A stretch of 38,758 bases of DNA, from positions 1 to 38,758 of the forward strand of contig CAMYKD010000015.1 of assembly GCA_947258885.1 (NCBI GenBank), in the 5' to 3' direction. This stretch comes from an uncultured Kiloniellales bacterium. Its GTDB lineage: Bacteria; Pseudomonadota; Alphaproteobacteria; Kiloniellales; JAKSDN01. The notes beneath the pieces are model-generated. The model did not search any database. It was given only the letters and a program-made list of their open reading frames with translations, and was not told the DNA's origin. Numbering within the stretch: the stretch's first letter is position 1; each line of letters begins with the position of its first letter. Shown in pieces: positions 24,995-32,300 of this stretch. A program made the position numbers and the translations under genes.

Positions 24995-25010
24995 CGGACC
25001 TGACGGTCCG
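24995..25010. terminator. Hairpin after the small cytochrome gene
   Basis: CGGACC-TGAC-GGTCCG is a perfect 6-bp stem with a 4-base loop, 44 bp after the cytochrome stop. There is no T-run, so it is only a possible terminator or processing site at the operon end. Confidence 0.35.
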
Positions 25011-25172
25011 GGCATCGCACCGGTTTGCCGCAGTATGCTGTCGCGGCGACGGCGGCAGGGGGAGCGCGCGCCTCGCGATGGATTGCAGGATCGTTCCCCG
25101 ACTGCGGGCAAAGGTGCTATAGTACACTACAAAAAGGCCGATCGGGTCAGTGCCCGCCACCTGCGTGCTCGC

Positions 25173-25188
25173 CCGATCGATCGATCGG
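25173..25188. promoter_or_regulatory. 16-bp palindrome upstream of the sensor operon
   Basis: CCGATCGATCGATCGG is a perfect palindrome 15 bp before a sigma-54-like element. It shares the CCGATCGG core arms with the operator-like palindrome at 17138 but with different spacing. A single CCGATCGG also lies at 25138-25145. Rest of 24951-25277: no gene. Confidence 0.35.
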
Positions 25189-25203
25189 ACCCTGGTCCGC
25201 TGG

Positions 25204-25218
25204 TGGCTGCTGGCTTGC
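25204..25218 (+). promoter_or_regulatory. Sigma-54-like promoter of the sensor operon
   Basis: TGGC (25204-25207) and TTGC (25215-25218) are both intact, with the invariant GG and GC exactly 10 bp apart; the ACG of the -24 element is not conserved (TGC). The implied start is near 25230, 48 bases before the binding-protein gene. If real, it would make the sensor genes positively autoregulated. Confidence 0.35.
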
Positions 25219-25277
25219 GCGACGGTACACTCGACAGGGCGTAGCCGGCGTTGCCTTGACCCCGGGTGGAGGCTCGC

Positions 25278-26177
25278 ATGATTCGCGCCATCCTCCAGGT
25301 GCTCGTACTCGCCGTGGCGTTCGGTTCCGCGCTGGCGGCCGAACCGACCGCTGTGCGGTTCGGATTGACGGCGGTCGTGGTGCGGGAGAACCTGCAGCTC
25401 TACGACCGCTGGTCCGCCTATCTGAGCAAGCATATCGGCCGCCCTGTCCATTTCGTTCAGGCGCGGTCCTATCGCGAGATCATGGGTCTCCTGGAAGTGG
25501 GCGGGCTCGATTTTGGCTGGATCTGCGGCTATCCCTTCGTGCAAAAGCGCGATCCGGAATTTCTCGAACTCCTCGCCGTTCCGGTCTTCGAGGGGGCGCC
25601 GCTCTACCGCTCCTATATCATCGTGCCCCGCGACAGCCCCTTTGCCGCCCTGGCCGATCTGGAAGGCCGGGTGTTCGCTTTGTCCGACCCGGACTCCAAC
25701 TCCGGCTATCTGGTGCCACAGGCGATGCTGGCCCGGATGGGGCACAGGCCGGACGACTTCTTCCGGCTCAGTTTCTTTACCTACAGCCATGCCGAAACGA
25801 TCGAAGCGGTGGCCGAAGGACTGGCCGACGGCGGCGCAGTCGATTCCTATGTTTGGGAATATCTGAACAGGACCCAGCCGGACCTGACCGCGCGAACCCG
25901 GATCATCGTGCGCTCCGAGACGTTCGGATTCCCGCCGCTCGTGTCCCGCCTGGGGATCGATCCGGAGCTGCGCGGCGGCATGGCCGCGGCGCTGGTCGGC
26001 ATGACCGCGGAGCCCGAGGGGCGCGAACTGCTTGCCGCGTTCGCGCTGGACCGTTTCGGCACGTTCCCGGAGAGCCTCTTCGACTCGATTCGCCAGACCG
26101 CGGACAGCCTGCGTCAGGTGCCGCTGGTCGCGCCGCCGCCGGACCGGACCGTCCGCATCATAGGGGACTCCGAATGA
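25278..26177 (+). CDS. PhnD-like periplasmic substrate-binding protein (sensor component)
   Basis: 299 residues with a Sec signal peptide (residues 1-20, ending ALAA). The body is a phosphonate-type (PhnD/AioX-like) binding fold: VRFGLTAVVVRENLQLYDRWSAYLS, then VHFVQARSYREIMGLLEVGGLDFGWICGYPF, then VFALSDPDSNSGYLVPQAML. The only cysteine in the whole protein is Cys83 (WICGYPF), at the ligand-cleft strand. No ABC permease or ATPase genes are nearby; instead it overlaps by 4 bp (ATGA) with a histidine kinase, so it is almost certainly a periplasmic ligand detector for that kinase, as AioX is for AioS. GGAGG lies 5 nt before ATG 25278, which fixes the start. The ligand is not known. Confidence 0.87.
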   Translation: MIRAILQVLVLAVAFGSALAAEPTAVRFGLTAVVVRENLQLYDRWSAYLSKHIGRPVHFVQARSYREIMGLLEVGGLDFGWICGYPFVQKRDPEFLELLAVPVFEGAPLYRSYIIVPRDSPFAALADLEGRVFALSDPDSNSGYLVPQAMLARMGHRPDDFFRLSFFTYSHAETIEAVAEGLADGGAVDSYVWEYLNRTQPDLTARTRIIVRSETFGFPPLVSRLGIDPELRGGMAAALVGMTAEPEGRELLAAFALDRFGTFPESLFDSIRQTADSLRQVPLVAPPPDRTVRIIGDSE

Positions 26178-27667
26178 GCTGGTACCGGCCACGGTCCTGG
26201 AGCTTGTCGGTCAAGATTCCCGTCACTCACAGCGTGATGATCGTCGGGGTGGCGCTCACCATAGGCGTCGTGGTCGTGGCTCAGGCCTGGGTGCAGTTCC
26301 GCGAGGAGCTGGAGGAGAAGGCGCTTCTTCTGGCCCGCGACGTTGCCACCGCCGCCCCCGGGGCGATCCTGCGGAACGACTACTGGACCCTTTACAATAC
26401 GCTCAGGCAAACGGCGTCGCACATGCCGGCCCGGATCGGGGAGCCGCGCCTCCTGTCCGGCATGGTGCTCGATACGGACGGCCAGGTGCTCGCGCACATC
26501 GACCCGATGAACCATCCCCTCGGCCTCGCCCTGGACCCGGTGGACGAAGCCGAGCGGCGCCTGCTCGATGACGCCTTGCGAACCGTGACGCCGAGCATCG
26601 TCACGGGCAGCAGCGGCGGCAGCGACTTCATCGAAGGCGTGGTTCCCATAACCTTCGACCAGAAGCGTCTCGGGGTGGTCCGCATTCGCGTGTCGATGGC
26701 CGAGCTGGAGGGGCAGATTTGGCGGGCGGGTTTCACCGTCCTGGTTCTGACCCTGGGCCTGGCCGCGGCGGGCAGCCTTCTGGGGGCGCTGATCTCGTCG
26801 CGCATGGTGGGCCGGCTGAAGGCCTTGGCCGAGGGCATGGAAACGGTCGGCCGCGGCGAGGTTTCGCAGGTTCGCCCGCTCGCCGCCACCAATCGCGACG
26901 AAATCGGCCAGTTGGTCGCGAGGTTCAACGAGATGGCGGCGGAGCTGGCGGAGAAGAAGCGGCTGGAGGAGAAGCTCGCCCTGAGCGAGAAGCTGGCGAG
27001 CCTGGGTCAGATCGTTGCGGGCGTCGCCCATGAGGTCAACAATCCCCTGGGAGGAATGCTCAACTGCATCAACACGTTGAAGACGCATCCGGACGATCCC
27101 GCGCTGCTGCGGCGCTACTTGCCGCTCTTGGAGAAGGGGCTCCACCGCATCGGTGCGACCGTTCAAGGGCTCTTGGTCGAGTTGCAGAACGAAGGCGAGC
27201 CGGCGCCCTGCGACCTCGCCTGTCTTTCGGACCTGAGGGAGCTGGTCGCCGCCGAGATCGGCGACCGGAAGATTGTACTCCGCTGGGACAACGGTGTGCC
27301 CGGCAAGACCTGCCTCGGCTGTTCTTGCCCCAACCTCCAGCAGGTCCTCCTGAACCTCATGAACAACAGCATTAGGGCCATGCCGGACGGCGGAACCCTG
27401 GACTTCCGCTCGTGCCGCGAGAACGATTCCCTGGTGATGGAGGTGGAAGACAGCGGGGTCGGCATCCCCAAGGAACACAGGCGGCACCTGTTCGATCCGT
27501 TCTTCACCAGCCGGCCCAACGGGACCGGACTGGGACTGTGGGTGACCTACCAGCTGGTCCAGAGAATGCATGGGACCATCCAGGTGGAAAGCGAGCCCGG
27601 GCAGGGCAGCCTGTTCCGCGTGCGCCTGCCGCTCGACGGCGACGCGGCGAAGGAGACGACCCGGTGA
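26174..27667 (+). CDS. Membrane sensor histidine kinase
   Basis: 497 residues. TM1 is at ~16-38, then a periplasmic sensor region (~39-183), TM2 at ~184-206, HAMP ~207-260, and a dimerisation/phosphoacceptor helix with His286 in GVAHEVNNPLGG. The HATPase_c domain has the N box NLMNNS (394-399), G1 DSGVGIP (426-432), DPFFTS and G2 GTGLGL. This NtrB-like (HEVNNPL) type normally phosphorylates NtrC-family regulators. Unusual is a group of cysteines between the two catalytic parts: Cys346, Cys350, and Cys380/383/385 (CLGCSC), plus Cys298 and Cys414. The start codon overlaps the stop of the binding-protein gene, and its stop overlaps the GTG of the response regulator, so all three are translationally coupled. 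Confidence 0.93.
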   Translation: MSWYRPRSWSLSVKIPVTHSVMIVGVALTIGVVVVAQAWVQFREELEEKALLLARDVATAAPGAILRNDYWTLYNTLRQTASHMPARIGEPRLLSGMVLDTDGQVLAHIDPMNHPLGLALDPVDEAERRLLDDALRTVTPSIVTGSSGGSDFIEGVVPITFDQKRLGVVRIRVSMAELEGQIWRAGFTVLVLTLGLAAAGSLLGALISSRMVGRLKALAEGMETVGRGEVSQVRPLAATNRDEIGQLVARFNEMAAELAEKKRLEEKLALSEKLASLGQIVAGVAHEVNNPLGGMLNCINTLKTHPDDPALLRRYLPLLEKGLHRIGATVQGLLVELQNEGEPAPCDLACLSDLRELVAAEIGDRKIVLRWDNGVPGKTCLGCSCPNLQQVLLNLMNNSIRAMPDGGTLDFRSCRENDSLVMEVEDSGVGIPKEHRRHLFDPFFTSRPNGTGLGLWVTYQLVQRMHGTIQVESEPGQGSLFRVRLPLDGDAAKETTR

Positions 27668-29040
27668 CGACGGCCGGTGAATCGGCCCCCGGCGCGCCAC
27701 GGGTTCTGTTGGTCGAAGACGACGAGATCATGCGCCTGTCGCTGGACGACCGGTTGCGCATGGAGGGGATCCCGGCCACCAGCGTCTCCGACCTGGCGGG
27801 GGCGCGGCGCGAATTGGCGAAGGGTGGTCTCGACCTCGTGGTGACCGACGTCCGGTTGCCCGACGGATCCGGCCGGACCTTGTTCGAGGAGGTCTGCCGG
27901 CAACACCCGGGGACGCCGGTGATTCTCATAACCGCCTATGTCTCGGTGCCCCAGGCCGTGGCGCTGATCAAGGCCGGCGCCGTCGACTATCTAACGAAGC
28001 CGTTCGACATCGAGGCGTTCATAAGCCTGGTCAAGCGGACGCTCTCGAGGGTTTCCGACGCCCATCAGGCGGAACTCACGGATATGGATGGCATGAAATT
28101 CCGGGCCGGCAGCGGCGCGCTCGGAAAGAGCCCTGCCATGCGCCGGATCGAAGACGTGGTCGCACGGCTGCGCGATGTCGACAGCTCGGTGCTCCTGACC
28201 GGCGAATCGGGCGTCGGCAAGGAAGTGGTCGCCCGTCTGGTCCACCACAACAGCCGCCGCGCCGGCGGACCCTTCGTCGCGATCAACTGCGCCGCCATTC
28301 CCGGCGAACTCGTGGAGAGCGAGCTCTTCGGCCACGAACGCGGGGCCTTCACGGGCGCCGACCACCGCCGTATCGGCCGGTTCGAACTGGCCGAAGGGGG
28401 TACCCTGTTCCTGGACGAGATCGCGGAAATTCCACCGGAGGTCCAGGTCAAGCTGCTGCGGGTCCTCCAGGAACGAAAAATCGAGCGGGTCGGCGGGGCC
28501 GTCCCCATAGCCCTCGACGTGCGCGTGATCGCGGCCACCCAGGTCGATCTCGACGAGGCGATGCGAAACGGCCGCTTCCGGTCCGATCTCTATTGGCGGC
28601 TGAACGTCATTCACGTCGCCATCCCGCCGTTGCGGGAGCGCAGCGAGGACATCGTCTTTCTGTCGCGGAAGTTCGTCGCGGAGCACGCGCGCGCGATGGA
28701 AAAGCAGGTGACGGGACTTTCGAGGCAGGCCGAGGCGCGCCTGCTGGACATGCCCTTCCCGGGCAATGTCCGGGAGCTGAAGAACCTCTTGGAACGGGCT
28801 GTCGCCCTCTGCGCCGGTCCCCAGCTCCAGGAGCATGATCTCTTTGTCCTGGAGTTGGAGGAGGCCGAGGTCGGGGCAGGGCCGCCCTCCCTCAAGGAGG
28901 CCGTGGCGACGACCGAACGCGCGGCCATCCGCTCTGCGCTCACGCGATCGGATTGGTCGATCACCAAAGCCGCCGAGGCCCTGGCGATTTCCCGCAAGAA
29001 TCTGTGGGAAAAGATGAAGCGCTACGGTATCGAGCGGTGA
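27664..29040 (+). CDS. NtrC-family sigma-54-dependent response regulator
   Basis: 458 residues. The receiver domain (residues ~13-125) has the acidic pair EDD at 18-20, phospho-acceptor Asp62 (VVTDVRLPDG) and Lys112 (LTKPFD). The AAA+ central domain has Walker A GESGVGKE (180-187), the sigma-54-contacting loop GAFTGA (227-232), Walker B GGTLFLDE (245-252) and the R-finger region, all intact. A Fis-type helix-turn-helix (~415-456, ITKAAEALAISRKNLWEKMKRYGI) ends the protein. It should bind palindromic upstream sites and drive the sigma-54 promoter at 17324 after phosphorylation by the kinase. GTG 27664 overlaps the kinase stop codon (GTGA). The layout parallels AioR/ArxR. Confidence 0.95.
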   Translation: MTTAGESAPGAPRVLLVEDDEIMRLSLDDRLRMEGIPATSVSDLAGARRELAKGGLDLVVTDVRLPDGSGRTLFEEVCRQHPGTPVILITAYVSVPQAVALIKAGAVDYLTKPFDIEAFISLVKRTLSRVSDAHQAELTDMDGMKFRAGSGALGKSPAMRRIEDVVARLRDVDSSVLLTGESGVGKEVVARLVHHNSRRAGGPFVAINCAAIPGELVESELFGHERGAFTGADHRRIGRFELAEGGTLFLDEIAEIPPEVQVKLLRVLQERKIERVGGAVPIALDVRVIAATQVDLDEAMRNGRFRSDLYWRLNVIHVAIPPLRERSEDIVFLSRKFVAEHARAMEKQVTGLSRQAEARLLDMPFPGNVRELKNLLERAVALCAGPQLQEHDLFVLELEEAEVGAGPPSLKEAVATTERAAIRSALTRSDWSITKAAEALAISRKNLWEKMKRYGIER

Positions 29041-29096
29041 AATCCGGCGTCTTTATTCGTTAACGATCCCTGGTCTCGAGCCCCCCTCCGTTTTGC

Positions 29097-29116
29097 CGCC
29101 GGCGATCCAGCCGGCG
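29097..29116. terminator. Hairpin between the regulator gene and the hdr operon
   Basis: CGCCGGC-GATCCA-GCCGGCG is a perfect 7-bp stem, 57 bp after the regulator stop and 7 bp before the FNR-type box. No T-run follows, so termination is uncertain. Confidence 0.35.
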
Positions 29117-29123
29117 ACAGCAA

Positions 29124-29137
29124 TTGACCTATGTCAA
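29124..29137. promoter_or_regulatory. FNR/FixK-type (CRP-FNR family) binding site
   Basis: TTGAC-CTAT-GTCAA is a perfect dyad that matches the FNR/FixK/Dnr consensus TTGA(T/C)-N4-(A/G)TCAA. A possible -10 element, TGATAC (29163-29168), lies at roughly the class II spacing, which would put the start near 29172-29175. It suggests that the hdr-met-kor operon is switched on at low oxygen or by nitric oxide. The remaining 29041-29341 contains no gene. Confidence 0.65.
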
Positions 29138-29341
29138 AGACACGGTCGGCCTTTTGGTGGTCTGATACAGGCTGTCCGTAACGGGGAAGCGAGAGGCGCT
29201 CATGGCCGTGGTATTTTTTGGTGCCGCGCGGAGCGCTCGCTGGGCAATGGCGTGTCCAGGGGCTTTGGCCGCCTGGCGCGAACCCCGACCGCGGGGCACG
29301 CTTCCTTCATCGAATTCCCTCGCCAACGGCTGAGCCGGCGC

Positions 29342-32300
29342 ATGACCGGCGACGGCCAGAGTGGGGACGCCAAGGCCGTCGGGGCGGTTCTCGTGCTGGG
29401 CGGCGGGATCGCCGGCATGCAGGCGTCGCTGGATCTCGCCAACGGCGGCTACAAGGTTCACCTGGTCGAGAAGAAGTCGGCGATCGGCGGCCACATGGCC
29501 AAGCTCGACAAGACCTTCCCGACCAACGACTGCGCCATGTGCACGATCTCGCCGCGCCTGGTCGAGGTCGGGCGCCACCCCAACATCGAGCTTCTCCCCG
29601 ACAGCGAGCTCCTTGGCCTAGAAGGCCGGGCCGGGGACTTCACCGCCACCGTCCGCACCCGGCCGCGCTATATCGATCTCGACAGGTGCAACGGCTGCGG
29701 CAAGTGCGCCGAGGTTTGCCCGGAGCGGCTGTCCAATCCCTTCGACGAGGGACTGGGCGAACGGCGGGCCGCCTACAAGCTATACCCCCAGGCGACCCCC
29801 GACGCCTTTGCCATCGAAAAGCGCGGCGTCGCGCCCTGCCGCGATGCCTGTCCCGCCGGCCAGCGTGCCCAGGGCTATATCTCGCTCCTGCGCGAGGGGC
29901 GCATCGACGAGGCCTACCGGGCGATCAAGGAGGACAATCCCTTCCCCGGCATCTGCGGCCGCATCTGCGACCACCGCTGCGAGACCGCGTGCAGCCGGGG
30001 CAAGGTCGACGAGCCGGTCAATATCCACGGCCTCAAGCGATTCATCGCCGACGCGTTCTATGCGGGACCGCGCGTCAAGCCCGAGCCGGCGCCCCGCCGC
30101 TACGACGAGCGCGTCGCCATCATCGGCGCGGGCCCCTGCGGGCTGACGGTGGCCCAGGACCTCTGCCTCGAGGGCTATCCGGTTACGGTCTTCGAGGCGC
30201 TGCCGGTCGCCGGCGGCATGCTGCGGTTCGGCGTTCCCGACTTTCGGCTGCCCGCCGCCATCGTCGACCGCGAGGTCCGGGACATCGTCGATCTCGGCGT
30301 CGACCTCAGGCTCGGCGCGCCGGTCGAGAGCCTCGACGACCTGCTCGACGAGGGCTACGCCGCGGTGCTCATGGCCGTCGGCGCCCATGAGGGGATCCGC
30401 CTGCCGATTCCCGGCGGCGATCTCGACGGAATTCTCATCAACACCCGGTTCCTGCGCGACGTGCGGCTGGCGGAGCTCGGCGCCGAGGGCGCGCGGGATC
30501 CGCGGCCGGACATCGAGGGCAAGCGCGTCCTGGTGGTCGGCGGCGGGGACGTCGCTGTCGACGTCGCGCGAACGGCCGTTAGGCTCGGCGCCCGCGACGT
30601 GCAGATGGCGGTGCGCGGTAGCGGCGGCAAGATGCCGGCGAAGGAGTCCGAGATCGCGCGGGCGCGCGAAGAGGGCATCCGGATGCACGTCGGCCTGAAC
30701 TTCCTCCGCGTCGTCGACGACGGAAACGGGCGCGCGGCCGGCCTCGAGTGCCAGCGCGTAGAGCGCTTCGAGACCGACGAGACCGGACGTGCGGTGCCCC
30801 TGACCGCGCCGGGCTCCGAGCACGTCCTGGCCGCCGACGTGATCGTCTTCTCCGTCGGCCAGCGGGTCGGTCTGGCTTTCATCCCGGACGACGCCGGCGT
30901 GGGCGTCACGCCCGCACGGACCATCGCCGTCGATCCCGACACCTTTATGACGGATCGTCCCGGTATCTTCGCGGCCGGCGACAGCATCAGCGGCACCGCC
31001 TTCGTCATCGAGGCCGTGGCCGGCGGCCACAGTGTCGCCAAGGCAATCCACCGTCATCTGCGGGGCGAGACCATGAAGACGGCCCGGCCCGCCGGGCCGC
31101 CGGTCGCGGAGCTCTCGCAACAGGAGATCGACACCCGCCTTCTCAAGGGCGAGATCGACTACGCGCCCCGCACGCCGATGCCCGAGATCACGGTCGCCGG
31201 CCGCGCGGGCAATTTCACGGAAATCGAGCTCGGCTACAGCGAGCAAGAGGCCATGGCCGAGGCCGAGCGCTGCCTCTCCTGCGGCATCTGTTCGGAGTGC
31301 CTGACCTGCGTCCAGGCTTGCGGTGTCGACGCCATCGACCACGAGATGGAGGAGTCGACGCGCCGGATTCACGTGGGCGCCGCCATTCTCGCCCCCGGCT
31401 TCGAACCGTACCGCGCGGAGCTGTCCGAGGAATTCGGCCTGGGCCGCTATCCGAACGTCGTCACCTCGCTGCAGTTCGAGCGGCTGCTGAGCGCGTCGGG
31501 GCCGACCAACGGACAGGTGAAACGCCCCTCGGACGATCGCACGCCGAGGAAGATCGCGTTTCTGCAATGCGTCGGCTCGCGCGACCAGACGCACGATTAC
31601 TGTTCGGCGGTCTGCTGCATGTACGGGGCCAAGCAGGCCATCATGGCCATCGAGCACGAGCCCGAGACGCAGGCCCAGGTGTTCATGATGGACGTACGCG
31701 CCTTCAGCAAGGGCTACGAGGCCTATTACCGGCGCGCCCGCGACAAATACGGCATCGAGTATACGCGCTGCCGCATCTCGTCCCTCAAGGAGGATCCCGC
31801 GACCGGTGACCTGATCGTGAAGTATGTCGACCGTGCGGCGCCCACAGAATCCGGGGTCCACGAAGTGGCCTTCGACATGGTCGTGCTCTCCGTCGGCATG
31901 GAGGTCTCCGAGGGCGTGCGCGAACTCGGCCGCAAGCTGGGGCTCGAGCTCGACGATCACGGCTTCTGCCGGACCGTGCAGTTCGACCCGGTGCACACCA
32001 GCCGGCCCGGCGTCTACGCGGTGGGTCCCTTCCGCGAGCCCAAGGACATCGCGGAATCCTTGATCGAGGCCAGCGCGGCGGCGGCCTCCGCCGAAGGGAT
32101 GCTGGTCGGCGGCCGCGGCACCCTGACGCGCGCTCCCGCCTATGCGGCGGAGCGCGATGTCGCCGAGGAGGACCCCAGGATCGCGGTCTTCGTGTGCCAC
32201 TGCGGCACCAACATCGGCGGCGTCGTCGACGTCCCGGGCGTCGCTTGCTACGCGCGCTCGCTGCCCGGCGTCGTCGAGGCGGAGGAGAGCCTTTACGCCT

